Counted from the stretch's first letter, positions 16,936 to 27,236 are shown. The stretch: DNA of 64,000 nucleotides from Woeseiaceae bacterium (GCA_030065915.1 JASJCQ010000001.1:62001-126000); one strand, 5' to 3'. Numbers and translations are program-made. Notes: generated by a model not told the origin, from the sequence alone.

Positions 16936-18135
16936 TTAGATGAAGTTGAATAACGACAATCCCTGGGTGCGAACGAAAGATTTCTGTGCGGCTTCCAGGA
17001 TTGTGGTCTGCTGGCTGAGTCGGGACAGCGCCTCGGCATAGTCGAGGTCCTCGATACGCGCCAGCGTCTCCTGGAACGTGATCGCATTCGCGCTGTTCGT
17101 ATTTTCCTGATCCTCGATAATGGATAGCCTCGATCCAACGTCGGTTCTTGCGCTCAGGACCGATCCGATTGCCTGGTCAAGGTCCTCGAGCCCGCGATTG
17201 ATGCCGTTGTTGAGACTGGCCTGGCTGATATCGTCGAAGACGGCTGTCTCGATTGCATCGGCAAGATCGCTAACCATCGAGAACACGTCCCGGAAGCGGC
17301 TAGGCTCTACGTCGAATGCGTCGCCTACGTTCGGTGCGCCATTCAGCGTGAATTCGATACCGCGGAATGCGATCGTGTCACCCGGTGCAAACGTCGATGT
17401 GGCGACCAGGGCCGCTGACGAGTCCCGAACCTCGTAGGTATCCGCCGCGGTGAAGGTTACCGTGTAGGTGTCCCTGTCATACTGCGACGGGTCGAACACA
17501 CTGCCGTTCCCAACGACGCCCGTGCCGGTATTGCCCGCCGCGGGACTTGCCGCGAAGGTGCCGTTCCCGTTCCTGATGCGGAAAAAGATCTCGGCGCCCG
17601 GGTCTCCATCGGGAACCGTGCGGCCCTCACCGATCTGGATCAGACGACGACCGTCGTCACCGTTGTAGGAGAAGGAGCTGCCGTTCTGGATCACGGGTTG
17701 CACGTTCTCACGGGTACCGGCAAACATGTAGGCGCCATTGCCATCTTTTTGATTGGCGAGATTGATGAGCTGTTTGAGCTGTGCGCGGACCTCTACACCG
17801 ATTTGTCCGCGAGCCTCATTGCCGACCGTCGCGTTGTTGGCCTGCAATGCCAGCTCGCGAATCCTCTGCAGGATGTCGTTCGTTGCCGCCAGCGCCGTCT
17901 CTTCCTGGCTCAAGCGACTCGTTACGACAGCGGAGTTCCTGTCGAACTGCTGGGTTCGCGCCAGGGACTCGCGCAACTCGATCGCACGCGCCGATGAGAT
18001 CGGGTCGTCGGCCGGCGTCAGGATCCTCCGGCCGCTCGCGATCTGCCGACCGGTGAGATCAATGGACGACTGCAGCCTTTGCATCAGGCTGATCGATGAA
18101 TTCAGTGAGCTAAGTGTCGAAATGCGCTGGCTCAT
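16936..18135 (-). CDS. flgL: Hook-filament junction protein FlgL (HAP3)
   Basis: FlgL is the second junction protein between hook and filament and resembles flagellin at both ends. The 399-residue product starts with MSQRISTLSSLNSSISLMQR and carries TGRQIASGRRILTPADDPIS, the flagellin-like N-terminal helix and turn. The C-terminus (YAEALSRLSQQTTILEAAQK, ending LSLFNFI) is diagnostic. It overlaps flgK by 4 bp (18132-18135). Length is normal. Confidence 0.95.
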   Translation of the reverse strand: MSQRISTLSSLNSSISLMQRLQSSIDLTGRQIASGRRILTPADDPISSARAIELRESLARTQQFDRNSAVVTSRLSQEETALAATNDILQRIRELALQANNATVGNEARGQIGVEVRAQLKQLINLANQKDGNGAYMFAGTRENVQPVIQNGSSFSYNGDDGRRLIQIGEGRTVPDGDPGAEIFFRIRNGNGTFAASPAAGNTGTGVVGNGSVFDPSQYDRDTYTVTFTAADTYEVRDSSAALVATSTFAPGDTIAFRGIEFTLNGAPNVGDAFDVEPSRFRDVFSMVSDLADAIETAVFDDISQASLNNGINRGLEDLDQAIGSVLSARTDVGSRLSIIEDQENTNSANAITFQETLARIEDLDYAEALSRLSQQTTILEAAQKSFVRTQGLSLFNFI

Positions 18136-20012
18136 CGTCTTGTCATCCCGAGTACGGTGTCAAAAAGCGTCGCGGCGATGCTGATTACCTGGGCGGATGC
18201 CTGGTAGGCCTGTTGCAATTGCACCAATCGCGCCGCCTCCTCGTCCAGGTTCACCCCCGATACCGACAGCACCTCTGCTTCGGCATTTCTCTGCACCGCG
18301 AGTGAGGCGTCGAGGCCGGCGATGACCTGGTTCGTCGTGCTGCCTATCTCAGACACGAGTCGTCCGTAGTTCTCGTTGATGCTGACGATGCCACCATCGA
18401 GAATGTCGACGGATTGCACGTCACCGAGCAGCAGTCCGTTGGCGTTGTCACCGGTGGAACCGAAGTTCGCTTCGATAACGAATCGGTCGCCCGCATCCGG
18501 TGTACCGGTTATCGTGACCTGTGATCCGTTGATAACGATCGGATCGCCCGACGTGTAGGCGAAACTGCCGGCGCCGTTGATGCTGTAGGTCGACGCGTCG
18601 AGAAACTCGATCGTCGCGGTATTCAGCAGGTTCGGATCGGCCGGGTCGACCGTCACGGCAGGCGACAACGTCGCGTTACCGAGATTGTTCAGGTCCATGC
18701 GGGAGCGAGTCGCGGCGGCTATCGCAACGGACTGGGGATCGGTCATCAGGTTCTGCATCGTCGCGGCGGTGCCGCGCGAGGAGCGAATCAGGATACGATC
18801 GCCCGCTGCAGGCGCGCCGCCGACTTCCACCGACATGCCGCCGAAGACGAATGGATCAGCCGGCGTGCCCAAACCGGTAAACGGTACTGACGTGTTGTCG
18901 ATCGGATCGATTACATTGTAGTTCGCGCCGTCGAAGGTCAGCACGTAATCCTGTCCGGTCAGTGCACCGAGGTCGATCACGGTCGCTGTCGCGGTACCCA
19001 GTCCGGTGTTTGCGCTCGACGGCAGGATTGTCGGCGGATTGATGCTGAAGAAGTCTCCGCCCAGTGCCCCGCGAAGGTCCATGCCGGACTGGTGCTGCGT
19101 GTTGAACGCCTGCGCGAACGCGATGGCAGTCTGCCCGAGTGACTCGCGCGCAGGCGACAGGACGCGATCCCGAAACTCCATCAACCCACCCAGCGTGCCA
19201 CCGCTGAGCGTGTTCTCCAGTGGCGTCAACAGCGTGTCACTGGCAAACGCGATACGCGCCTCGGTCGAATCGAACTCATTGCCGATGACGAGCAGCTGCT
19301 GCGGTTCCGTACCGATGATCAGGCCCTGGCCGCTGCCGACAAACACATTCAATGTGCCATCGTCCTGGGCTACGGTCTGTACGGCAACGAGCCTCGACAG
19401 GTCGAGAACCAGCCTGTCTCTAAGGTCCAGCAGGTCGTTCGGGTCACTGTCAGGTCCCGCAGTAGCGATCTTGGTATTCACGTCTGAGATCGACTGCGCC
19501 AGCCCGTTGATCTCGGCAACGGCCTGGCGCACTCGCTCATTGACCTCGCTGTTCAACGACGACAGCTGGTTGTCGACGGCGCGGAAGCGGCCTGCGAGAC
19601 CATCGGCCTGGCCGATCATCGCCTGGCGTGTTGGCACGGACGACGGATCATTGGTCAGGTCCTGCACCGACCCGAAGAAAGTCTGCAGGGACGAGTTGAG
19701 CCCGGTGTCCGGGTCCGCCAGCAGTGAATTCACGCGATTGGTCATCTCGTCGAGGATTTCCAGCCTGCCGACTCCGGTTGTCGCGCCCTGAAGCTGGCGT
19801 ACGACGAGTCCGTCGTAAGACCGCTTGATCTGCGAAACCCGGACACCGGCACCGACCGTACCGTCGCCGGCCGTCGCACCGATGCGCGAGGCCAGCGTCG
19901 TGATCTGCCGGCTGTAGCCCTCGGTATTGGCATTCGCGATGTTGTGACTGGTCACATCCAGCGCCCGCTGGAAAGCGGCCAGTCCCGTCATGCTGATATT
20001 TAGAATGCCCAC
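18132..20012 (-). CDS. flgK: Hook-filament junction protein FlgK (HAP1)
   Basis: FlgK is the first hook-associated protein, joining hook to filament. The 626 residues begin with MGILNISMTGLAAFQRALDV and SHNIANANTEGYSRQITTLA, the flagellar rod/hook signature that FlgK shares. The C-terminus reads VSGVNLDEEAARLVQLQQAY followed by QASAQVISIAATLFDTVLGM, diagnostic for FlgK. The central part is variable. It follows flgJ after 22 bp and overlaps flgL by 4 bp, so no separate sigma-28 promoter for flgKL is evident. Confidence 0.96.
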   Translation of the reverse strand: MGILNISMTGLAAFQRALDVTSHNIANANTEGYSRQITTLASRIGATAGDGTVGAGVRVSQIKRSYDGLVVRQLQGATTGVGRLEILDEMTNRVNSLLADPDTGLNSSLQTFFGSVQDLTNDPSSVPTRQAMIGQADGLAGRFRAVDNQLSSLNSEVNERVRQAVAEINGLAQSISDVNTKIATAGPDSDPNDLLDLRDRLVLDLSRLVAVQTVAQDDGTLNVFVGSGQGLIIGTEPQQLLVIGNEFDSTEARIAFASDTLLTPLENTLSGGTLGGLMEFRDRVLSPARESLGQTAIAFAQAFNTQHQSGMDLRGALGGDFFSINPPTILPSSANTGLGTATATVIDLGALTGQDYVLTFDGANYNVIDPIDNTSVPFTGLGTPADPFVFGGMSVEVGGAPAAGDRILIRSSRGTAATMQNLMTDPQSVAIAAATRSRMDLNNLGNATLSPAVTVDPADPNLLNTATIEFLDASTYSINGAGSFAYTSGDPIVINGSQVTITGTPDAGDRFVIEANFGSTGDNANGLLLGDVQSVDILDGGIVSINENYGRLVSEIGSTTNQVIAGLDASLAVQRNAEAEVLSVSGVNLDEEAARLVQLQQAYQASAQVISIAATLFDTVLGMTRR

Positions 20013-20034
20013 GTCATTAACTCCTCATGCCGAC

Positions 20035-20991
20035 TCAGTAGCCCGCGTCACCAAGTGACTCGAGCACACGTTTCATCGTCGGCCCACTGAAAATGTCCTG
20101 TATCTTTTGCGCGTAGCGCGGGTCGGTGGCGTATCCGCTGTCCGCGAGAGCCTTCGCGAAGGCCGCGATGTTGCCACCGGTGTTCTTTACCGATTCATAC
20201 CTCGGGTTATCGCCGAGAAAGGACGCGTAATCAGAAAAAGTCGCCGCCACGTCCGGGTAGGCGCGAAAGCGCGCGACCTCTTGCCGCGCGACGTCGCCGT
20301 CGAATTCGACGGTCTTCCTGGCCACGCTGTCACCCTGCCAGCCGTTGGCTGCCTTGATGCCGAACAGGTTCAGGCTGCTTGCGCCGTTGTTGCCGGGCAT
20401 GACCTTGGCGCCCCAACCTGTCTCCAGTGCCGCCTGCGCGAGAACGCCAACCGGCGATACGTTGAGCCTGTTCGCGGCGTTCTTCACATGTGGCCAGACA
20501 GCCTTGGCGAAGGTGACGGGGTCGTTCCACTCAGTCTTCTGCTTGTCCGACGTTGGCCCTGCTGTCCTGGCAGTGGCGAGAGCCGGCCCCGATTCAACAG
20601 TGCCGGTCTGTGCGGCCGTCTTCAGTGGAGTGTCTGCTAAACCAACCTCAGATACTCTCTCGATCGGGCGATAAATCGCCAGCGGCTCCGGCACGTGCTT
20701 CACCGGCGTCCCACCCAGCTGCTCCACGATCTTTTCAGCGAGGCCTACACCCTTCCCGTTTGCCATCTCGAGCGACAGCTGCTTGTCCATCATGTCCTGG
20801 TAGAGTTCATGCTGCTTGCTGTCGCCCATCAGCGGATCGCCGAATGACGCAGCCCGCATGTTTTTGAGCATCATCTGCAGGAACAGCGCCTCGAATTGAT
20901 TCGCAACCTCGTTGATCACGGCCGGATCCTTGCGCTCTGCTGCCGCGCGCATCTCCGTGAACTGGTTGAAATCTGTGGCCGAGACTGTCAT
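20035..20991 (-). CDS. flgJ: Rod cap and peptidoglycan hydrolase FlgJ
   Basis: FlgJ caps the growing rod and, through its C-terminal glucosaminidase/muramidase domain, opens the peptidoglycan. The 318 residues show the rod-cap domain at about 20-110 (VANQFEALFLQMMLKNMRAA) and the hydrolase from about 165, with AQAALETGWGAKVMPGNNG containing the predicted catalytic Glu near residue 190. The repeats of aromatic residues near ASFLGDNPRYESVK fit the Flg/muramidase fold. This is the dual-domain version typical of gammaproteobacteria. It starts 12 bp after flgI. Confidence 0.95.
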   Translation of the reverse strand: MTVSATDFNQFTEMRAAAERKDPAVINEVANQFEALFLQMMLKNMRAASFGDPLMGDSKQHELYQDMMDKQLSLEMANGKGVGLAEKIVEQLGGTPVKHVPEPLAIYRPIERVSEVGLADTPLKTAAQTGTVESGPALATARTAGPTSDKQKTEWNDPVTFAKAVWPHVKNAANRLNVSPVGVLAQAALETGWGAKVMPGNNGASSLNLFGIKAANGWQGDSVARKTVEFDGDVARQEVARFRAYPDVAATFSDYASFLGDNPRYESVKNTGGNIAAFAKALADSGYATDPRYAQKIQDIFSGPTMKRVLESLGDAGY

Positions 20992-21003
20992 GGATAAGCT
21001 TCG

Positions 21004-22134
21004 CTAGATCACGACGAGCTCAGCTCGCAGCGCCCCGGCCTGCTTCAGCGCCTCCAGGATTGCGACCAGGTCGCCCGGCGCGGCACCGACGCGGTTAACC
21101 GCCTGCACGATTTCGTTGAGTGACGTTCCAGGCTCGAACAGGAACATGCTGCCATCCTCCTGGGTAATCTCGACCTGCGAGTCCGGGAGGACGACGGTTT
21201 CCCCGGCATCGCTGAAGGGCGCCTGCGGCTGGCTGGCGAACGGCCGTTCGCTGATCGTAACGACGAGCGAGCCGTGCGATACGGCGGCCGGTGTCACGGT
21301 CACGTTGGAGCCGATAACCACCGTTCCGGTGCGTGAGTTCACGATGACCTTGGCGGCGACCTCGCCGGGCTCGATCTCGAGGTTCTCGAGCATCGACACG
21401 AACGACGTGCGGTGTTTGGCCTGCAACGGCGGGCGGACGCTGATCGAAACCGCATCCATGGCCTGCGCCGTGTCCGGGCCCATCGTGTCATTGATCTGTT
21501 TGGCCATGCGATTCGCCGTCGTGAAGTCCGGCACGTGCAGGTTCAGGATGATCGAATCGCGTGTGTAAAAGTCGCTGGACACCGAACGCTCGACGGTCGC
21601 ACCGTTGGGGATCCGCCCGGCGCTGGGTATGTTGACGGTCACGCTGGAGCCGTCATTGCCCGATGCGCCGAAACCGCCCACGACGAGATTGCCCTGGGCA
21701 ACGGCGTAGACGTTGCCGTCGGCACCGCGCAGCGGCGCCATCAGCAGGCTGCCGCCCCTCAGGCTCTTGGCATTACCGATCGAAGCGACGGTGACGTCGA
21801 TTTTCTGGCCGGGCTTCGAGAAGGCCGGCAATTCGGCGTGGACGGTGACGCCGGCGACGTTCTTCAGCTGCAAGCTGACGCCTGCGGGGATCGTCACGCC
21901 AAACTGCGTCAGCATGTTGATGATGCTTTGCACCGTAAACGGCGTCTGCGTGGTCTGGTCACCCGTGCCGTTAAGGCCGACGACGAGACCGTAGCCCACG
22001 AGCTGGTTCTCACGGACGCCGGCGATACTCGCGAGGTCCTTGACGCGTTCGGCCATGACCGGCTGAGCAAGCAGCGGTAAGAGCAGAATGACGCTCGCCG
22101 TCCTGGCGAATTTTCGAATCGTTGCAGGAAGCAT
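21004..22134 (-). CDS. flgI: Flagellar P-ring protein FlgI
   Basis: FlgI forms the periplasmic P-ring bushing around the rod. The 376-residue precursor has a Sec signal peptide at about 1-28 ([14 protein letters not shown] before ERVKDL) and the conserved start of the mature protein: [20 protein letters not shown], then [12 protein letters not shown]. The C-terminus ([20 protein letters not shown]) is equally typical. FlgH lies immediately upstream with an 11-bp gap. Confidence 0.96.
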   Translation of the reverse strand: MLPATIRKFARTASVILLLPLLAQPVMAERVKDLASIAGVRENQLVGYGLVVGLNGTGDQTTQTPFTVQSIINMLTQFGVTIPAGVSLQLKNVAGVTVHAELPAFSKPGQKIDVTVASIGNAKSLRGGSLLMAPLRGADGNVYAVAQGNLVVGGFGASGNDGSSVTVNIPSAGRIPNGATVERSVSSDFYTRDSIILNLHVPDFTTANRMAKQINDTMGPDTAQAMDAVSISVRPPLQAKHRTSFVSMLENLEIEPGEVAAKVIVNSRTGTVVIGSNVTVTPAAVSHGSLVVTISERPFASQPQAPFSDAGETVVLPDSQVEITQEDGSMFLFEPGTSLNEIVQAVNRVGAAPGDLVAILEALKQAGALRAELVVI

Positions 22135-22145
22135 CGCGGTGTCCC

Positions 22146-22823
22146 CTAGTAAGGATGAAAGACGGAGTTAAAGAAGCGCGAAATCAGACCCTGCCGGTTT
22201 GCAGCCGCCAGCACGCCCTTGCTGCTGTAGCTGATCTGCGCATCGGCAATCCGGTTCGACTGGATGGAGTTGTCCGGACTGATGTCGAACGCGCGGATAA
22301 TCCCGGACAGCCGGATGAACTCGCGTCCCTGGTTCAAGGTCAGCCATTTTTCGCCGCGGATTCTCAAGTTCCCGTTCGGCAGACGTTCGACGACGGTGAC
22401 CGTGATGTCGCCGACCAGGCTGTTACTCTGGCTGCTCGAGCCGCTGCCGTCGAACGTGCTTTCGCCGTTCAGGCTGCTCTCGAACAGCGGCTGGCCGTCT
22501 TTGGTCAGAACCTGTCCGAAGACGGTCGGATTCGCGAGCGTCGCCTCGGTCGACTTCGAGGTCGACGTGGCCGAGTTCTTGCTCGCGTTCGTCTGTTCGA
22601 CGAGCCGCACCGTCAGGATGTCGCCGACGCGCCCTGCGCGCAGGTCCTCGAACAGTCGAACATCGGTCCCGGACCGGTAGATGCTGCCCGATGTCGGCGG
22701 CTCGTAAGCGGGCTCGACCGGGTACGGCGGATCGTAAGTCTCGCCGAGGATCGCCGGCCGCGACATGCACGCACCCAGCGTCGAGGCGATAAAAAGGAAG
22801 AGGATTCGCGGCAGGAGTCTCAT
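22146..22823 (-). CDS. flgH: Flagellar L-ring lipoprotein FlgH
   Basis: FlgH makes the outer-membrane L-ring. The 225-residue precursor has a lipoprotein signal with lipobox LGAC (Cys19). [38 protein letters not shown] and the C-terminal half with [20 protein letters not shown] are characteristic FlgH segments. It lies between flgG and flgI with gaps of 11 bp, in the long flgB-L unit. Confidence 0.96.
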   Translation of the reverse strand: MRLLPRILFLFIASTLGACMSRPAILGETYDPPYPVEPAYEPPTSGSIYRSGTDVRLFEDLRAGRVGDILTVRLVEQTNASKNSATSTSKSTEATLANPTVFGQVLTKDGQPLFESSLNGESTFDGSGSSSQSNSLVGDITVTVVERLPNGNLRIRGEKWLTLNQGREFIRLSGIIRAFDISPDNSIQSNRIADAQISYSSKGVLAAANRQGLISRFFNSVFHPY

Positions 22824-22834
22824 GTCAGCTCTCG

Positions 22835-23620
22835 TTACAGGTTGTTGTTGACGTACTGCATCATCTGGTCGGTCGTGGAGATCGCCTTCGAGTTCATCTC
22901 GTAGGCGCGTTGCGTTTCGATCATGGAGACCAGCTCGGACACGACGTTGACGTTAGAACCCTCGAGTGCGCTCTGTTGCAGTGAACCGTTTCCAGAGTCG
23001 CCGGCTGTGCCAGCACTTGGGGACCCGGACGAGGCCGTCTCAACGAACAGGTTCTCGCCGATCGGCTGCAGGCCGCCCGGATTCGGGAATGTTGTTACCT
23101 GGATCTGGCCGACCTGCGAAGGCGACGCCTGGCCCGGCAGGGTCACCGTCACGGTGCCGTCGACACCGATCGTAATGCTCTGCGCATCGGCCGGAATCGT
23201 GATTCCGTCCGTCAGCGCGTAGCCGCTGGACGTGACCATCTGGCCTTGCGCGTCGAGCTTGAAACTACCGTCTCGTGTATATCCGGCTGTGCCGTCCGGT
23301 CGCGTGATTTCGAAGAAGCCGCGGCCGTTGATCATGACGTCGAGGGCATTGCCAGTATTGACGACCGAGCCCTGCGTAAACATCTTCTCGGTAGAAACCA
23401 CGCGCACGCCGGTGCCTAAGGTCACACCGGTAGGCAGTGTCGCATCCTGGGTGTTGGAAGCACCCGGTTGCCTGACGTTCTGGTAAAGCAGGTCCTCAAA
23501 CATCGCTCGTCCCTGCTTGAACCCGGTCGTATTGACGTTCGCCAGGTTATTCGACACTACCGCCATGCGCGTTTGCTGCGCGTCCAACCCTGTCTTCGCA
23601 ATCCATAAAGCCTGTGTCAT
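22835..23620 (-). CDS. flgG: Flagellar distal rod protein FlgG
   Basis: FlgG builds the distal rod. The 261 residues begin [20 protein letters not shown] and contain the rod signature [20 protein letters not shown], followed by [10 protein letters not shown], which is specific to FlgG. The C-terminus [20 protein letters not shown] and [20 protein letters not shown] is diagnostic. It is located between flgF and flgH, as usual. Confidence 0.97.
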   Translation of the reverse strand: MTQALWIAKTGLDAQQTRMAVVSNNLANVNTTGFKQGRAMFEDLLYQNVRQPGASNTQDATLPTGVTLGTGVRVVSTEKMFTQGSVVNTGNALDVMINGRGFFEITRPDGTAGYTRDGSFKLDAQGQMVTSSGYALTDGITIPADAQSITIGVDGTVTVTLPGQASPSQVGQIQVTTFPNPGGLQPIGENLFVETASSGSPSAGTAGDSGNGSLQQSALEGSNVNVVSELVSMIETQRAYEMNSKAISTTDQMMQYVNNNL

Positions 23621-23644
23621 TTCCTATCTCCCGTGTCCCGGGTG

Positions 23645-24385
23645 TTATCCGAGACGCATCATCTGTGCCGCGGAATCCGCATTCTCTTCCGCGGACTTGA
23701 TCACGTTGACCTGCATCTCGTACTGGCGCGCCAGTTCGATCATGTTGACCAACGTCCTTGCAACATTGACGTTGCTCGATTCGAGTATTCCGGACTGCAC
23801 GCTGACGGTCGCATCGGCAACAGCTTCCTCGCCGTCCGGCAGGCGCAGCAGCCCGTCTGCGCCTTTCGTTAGCTGGCTCTCGTCGGGCTTAACGAGCTTG
23901 ATTCGATCCACGATGCTGACGGTCTCCGCGCCCTGTCCGAGCGGCACCACAGAGATCGTGCCGTCGTTGCCGATCGACAGGCTGCTGTTCGGCGGTACGG
24001 CGACCGGGCCGCCGTCGCCAATGACGAGCTGGCCTGCACCATTCATCAGCAAGCCGCCGGGTTCGATTCGGAAGTCGCCGCGACGCGTATAGGCCTCGGT
24101 GCCATCCGCCGCCTGTACGGCGAAATAACCCTCGCCGGTGATAGCGACATCTTCCGCTCGACCGGTGGACTGCATGGCACCGGCAGACAGGTCGGTGCCG
24201 TACGAATCGGTGACCGCGTTGACACGCGTGTCGACGCCCGGTCCTTCGACCGGTACGGAGCTGAAGGCGTGCAGATCCGCGCGGAATCCCGTCGTGGAAA
24301 GGTTGGCGAGATTGTTGCTGTTGATGGACTGCGCGACTTCTGTCTGCTTCGCGCCGGTCATCGCAATGTAGATCATCTCATCCAT
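23645..24385 (-). CDS. flgF: Flagellar proximal rod protein FlgF
   Basis: FlgF is one of the proximal rod proteins. The 246 residues start MDEMIYIAMTGAKQTEVAQS, with the rod signature NSNNLANLSTTGFRADLHAF, and end with a C-terminal helix containing ESSNVNVARTLVNMIELARQ, then YEMQVNVIKSAEENADSAAQ. The tyrosine/asparagine pattern separates it from FlgG and FlgE. It lies between flgE and flgG. Confidence 0.96.
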   Translation of the reverse strand: MDEMIYIAMTGAKQTEVAQSINSNNLANLSTTGFRADLHAFSSVPVEGPGVDTRVNAVTDSYGTDLSAGAMQSTGRAEDVAITGEGYFAVQAADGTEAYTRRGDFRIEPGGLLMNGAGQLVIGDGGPVAVPPNSSLSIGNDGTISVVPLGQGAETVSIVDRIKLVKPDESQLTKGADGLLRLPDGEEAVADATVSVQSGILESSNVNVARTLVNMIELARQYEMQVNVIKSAEENADSAAQMMRLG

Positions 24386-24414
24386 GTCACTGCCTCAGCT
24401 CGAAACCGTTTGCC

Positions 24415-25626
24415 TTATCGAATGTTGATGATCGTCTGCGTCACGGTGTCGGACGTGGAGATCATCTGGGCATTCGCCTGGAAGTTACGCTGGGCGGTAA
24501 TCATCGATACGAGCTCAGCCGTCAGGTCGACGTTCGACGCCTCGAGCGCACCGGACTGGATGTTGCCGAACGAGGCCGTTGCCGCTTCGCCCAGCAGTGC
24601 GTCACCGGACTGGAAGGCTTCGCCCCAGGTCGTGTCGCCGATCTGCTGCAGGCCCTGCGGGTTTACGAAGTTCGCCAGCGCGAGCTTGCCCAGTTCCTGT
24701 GACTGACCGTTCGTGAATCTAGCGAAGACGACACCGTCCTCAGCGACGCTGACGCCCGTCAGTCGGCCGGTCGTGAAGCCGTCCTGCGACAGTGAGTTCA
24801 CGCCGAAGGCGTTACCGAACTGCGTTGTATTCGCAAAGTCGAGACCGACCGCCAGCGGATCTGCGCCGGTCGTTACCGGAAACGGGTCCAGCGGCATCAG
24901 CCCGCCCAGCGGCGTATTCAGGCTGCCGTCCGGGTTAAAGGTGACAGGTCCGTTGCCGGTAGCCGGCAGACCATCAATGCGGACCTCGGTGTTCCACGTA
25001 TTGGGCGCGGCATCCTTAATAAAGTAAACCGTCGCGGTATGCGGTGCTCCCAGCGAGTCGTAGGCTGTGAACGACGTCGTATGACTGAAGCTCGACGGGT
25101 CGTTGACATCGAACACCGGGTTAACCGGCACCGGCGCATCTGCAGGCAGGTTCAGGCCAAGCTCGGCTCGACCGGTCGCCGACGGCGGACTGGCGCCCGT
25201 GATCAGCTGCAGGTCCTCTGGCGTACCGGTGTTGAACAGTCCATTGCCCGCCGACGGGTACGCCTGAAGTCGCGCACCCTGCGCATTGACGACAAAGCCG
25301 TTGTTATCGACACCGAAGGCACCGGCACGCGAGTAACTTCGGGCACCGTTGTCTGACAGCACAAAGAAGCCTTCGCCGGCGATCGCCAGGTCGAGTGCAT
25401 TGTCCGTAAAGTCGATATTGCCCTGCGTGAACTGCTGGCTGATCTTGGCCGTTTTAACACCGCTGCCCGACTGCTGGACGCTCTGCGTCCCGGTCGCGAA
25501 TACCTCGGCAAACTCGGCGCGTGACTTCTTGAAGCCCGTTGTTTCGACATTGGCCACGTTGTTCGCGGTAACGCCAAGATCTTCGGATGCGGCATTCAAT
25601 CCGCTAAGTGCAACTGCAAATACCAT
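24415..25626 (-). CDS. flgE: Flagellar hook protein FlgE
   Basis: FlgE forms the universal joint hook. The 403-residue product begins MVFAVALSGLNAASEDLGVT and has NNVANVETTGFKKSRAEFAE, followed by the FlgE-specific VFATGTQSV segment. The C-terminal GALEASNVDLTAELVSMITA and QRNFQANAQMISTSDTVTQT segments are typical. The mid part is the hook-surface D1/D2 region. It is 24 bp downstream of flgD. Length is in the normal range. Confidence 0.97.
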   Translation of the reverse strand: MVFAVALSGLNAASEDLGVTANNVANVETTGFKKSRAEFAEVFATGTQSVQQSGSGVKTAKISQQFTQGNIDFTDNALDLAIAGEGFFVLSDNGARSYSRAGAFGVDNNGFVVNAQGARLQAYPSAGNGLFNTGTPEDLQLITGASPPSATGRAELGLNLPADAPVPVNPVFDVNDPSSFSHTTSFTAYDSLGAPHTATVYFIKDAAPNTWNTEVRIDGLPATGNGPVTFNPDGSLNTPLGGLMPLDPFPVTTGADPLAVGLDFANTTQFGNAFGVNSLSQDGFTTGRLTGVSVAEDGVVFARFTNGQSQELGKLALANFVNPQGLQQIGDTTWGEAFQSGDALLGEAATASFGNIQSGALEASNVDLTAELVSMITAQRNFQANAQMISTSDTVTQTIINIR

Positions 25627-25649
25627 GTGTCTCTCCTGTCCCTAATGCT

Positions 25650-26318
25650 TTAGTTGATGCGGTAGATGCGGCCGAGTGATAGCTCTCCACCGCCCAATAG
25701 ATTCAATGTCATGCCCTGCCCCTGGCGGCCCAGCGTGACGCTCTGCACGTCGGCCTCTACGAGGGTCGGGATATTCTCGACCTGGTTGCCCCGCAGAATT
25801 CTGGCCTCCAGCTCATAGTTGCCGGCTTCGCGCTGTTCGCCGAGCCCATCCTGTCCGTTCCATGAGAACTCGACGATGCCTGCGCGCTGCTCACCGAGAT
25901 TCAGTCGCTGGATCACGGCACCCGATGCGTCCTTGATGTCGATCTGAACGGCGGATACGTAGCCGTCGAGCTCAACGGAACCGTTTAACGGCCGGTCGCT
26001 GCCGAGATAGCCAACGTTCGTCTCCGCGACGACGGTCCGGCCGACGAGGCTCGCCGCCTTCAGCGCCTGCTCGTCCTGTATGGACGTCGCGAGCGAATCG
26101 AAGCCGGAGTTCAGGTCGTCAATCCCGCTCACGGTGCTGAACTGAGCGATCTGTCCCAGAAACTCACCGTTCTCCATCGGCTTGAACGGATCCTGGTTCT
26201 GGAACTGCGTGATCATCAGCTTCAGGAAGTCCGCCTGGCCGAGTTCCGCCTGGCTCTGCGCCTTGGGCGGCGGAGGCGCCAGGCTCGGGATATCGTCAAA
26301 GGGTCTGATACTGCTCAT
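25650..26318 (-). CDS. flgD: Hook cap / hook assembly scaffold FlgD
   Basis: FlgD caps the hook while FlgE polymerises and is removed when the hook is done. The 222 residues have the conserved start of FlgD with LGQADFLKLMITQFQNQDPF and KPMENGEFLGQIAQFSTVSG, and an Ig/tudor-like C-terminal part (SWNGQDGLGEQREAGNYELE). It lies between flgC and flgE, 10 bp after flgC. Confidence 0.96.
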   Translation of the reverse strand: MSSIRPFDDIPSLAPPPPKAQSQAELGQADFLKLMITQFQNQDPFKPMENGEFLGQIAQFSTVSGIDDLNSGFDSLATSIQDEQALKAASLVGRTVVAETNVGYLGSDRPLNGSVELDGYVSAVQIDIKDASGAVIQRLNLGEQRAGIVEFSWNGQDGLGEQREAGNYELEARILRGNQVENIPTLVEADVQSVTLGRQGQGMTLNLLGGGELSLGRIYRIN

Positions 26319-26328
26319 CGCTTACTCC

Positions 26329-26742
26329 CTAGCGCCCGAGTGACAGGGTCTGCTGCAGCAGATCCTTGGTAGTGTTGATGATTTCGATGTTGTTCTGGTA
26401 CGAGCGCGACGCGGAGATCATGTTGACCATCTCCTCCACGGTATTGACGTTGGAAACGTAGACGTTGCCCTCGGCGTCAGCGTCCGGGTGGCTGGGCTCG
26501 TATCGAACGGACAACGGCGCCTCACTCTCGGTGATGCCGGAGATCCGCACGCCTGCGGTGCCTGACTGAAGATCCATTGAGTCCCTGAAGGTCTCGAAGA
26601 TCGGCTGTTTCGCTTTGTATACGTCATCGGGGTTGCCGCTGACGCTGCCGGCATTGGCAAGATTGCTCGCCGTCACATTCATTCGCACCTGCTGCGCGTT
26701 CAGCGCGCTGCCGGCGACATCGAATACTTTAAATAGCGACAT
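26329..26742 (-). CDS. flgC: Flagellar proximal rod protein FlgC
   Basis: FlgC is a proximal rod protein. The 137 residues begin with MSLFKVFDVAGSALNAQQVR and MNVTASNLANAGSVSGNPDD, the rod signature, followed by VYKAKQPIFETF. The end VEEMVNMISASRSYQNNIEI and NTTKDLLQQTLSLGR matches the FlgC C-terminus. It lies 48 bp downstream of flgB. Confidence 0.97.
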   Translation of the reverse strand: MSLFKVFDVAGSALNAQQVRMNVTASNLANAGSVSGNPDDVYKAKQPIFETFRDSMDLQSGTAGVRISGITESEAPLSVRYEPSHPDADAEGNVYVSNVNTVEEMVNMISASRSYQNNIEIINTTKDLLQQTLSLGR

Positions 26743-26790
26743 CGTTCTCTCTCCTTGATTGCGTGGCGCGGGCTGTTGAGTCAGTCAGCA

Positions 26791-27186
26791 TCACTCACCG
26801 CCCTTAATGGCATAGCGAAGACCTTTGAAGTGGCCGTCCAGGAACCGGAGACTGGCCCGGTACTTGATCGTGTTCTCGGCAAACGCGGCCTGCTCGACGT
26901 CAGTCTCCACGGTGTTGCCGTCCAGCGTCGGCTGCGTCGGCACCCGGTACATCAGCCGGCTGCCGTAGTCATTCGTGCTCCACGAGTTCTTGTGCAATTC
27001 GCTGGTCTGCTTCATTGGCAGTGCAGCGTGTTGCTGACCGACTTTTCTCATCGCATCGGCGAAGTCATAGTCACGCGCCTTGTAGTTGGGCGTGTCCGCG
27101 TTGGCGATGTTGGTTGACAGGACCTCGTTACGCATCGCGCGCATCGCCAGGAATTGCTCGTGTTGTGATGAAAAAGAAATCGTCAT
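26791..27186 (-). CDS. flgB: Flagellar proximal rod protein FlgB
   Basis: FlgB is the first proximal rod protein. From ATG 27186 the product is 131 residues (MTISFSSQHEQFLAMRAMRN, with LSTNIANADTPNYKARDYDF), which fits the family. A start at 27564 would add 126 unrelated residues and cross the flgA promoter region, so it was rejected. The end is LRFLDGHFKGLRYAIKG. It is the first gene of the flgBCDEFGHIJKL unit, about 35 bp downstream of its sigma-54 promoter. Confidence 0.95.
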   Translation of the reverse strand: MTISFSSQHEQFLAMRAMRNEVLSTNIANADTPNYKARDYDFADAMRKVGQQHAALPMKQTSELHKNSWSTNDYGSRLMYRVPTQPTLDGNTVETDVEQAAFAENTIKYRASLRFLDGHFKGLRYAIKGGE

Positions 27187-27220
27187 AGCTCGGTCACTCG
27201 TTGTGTTGCAGGAATAGCTA

Positions 27221-27236
27221 TGCAACCGGCGTGCCA
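27221..27236 (-). promoter_or_regulatory. Sigma-54 -24/-12 promoter of flgBCDEFGHIJKL
   Basis: The minus strand reads TGGCACGCCGGTTGCA, an exact RpoN element, 35 bp upstream of the flgB start. It is the only promoter I can find for the eleven-gene flgB-L run. Confidence 0.9.
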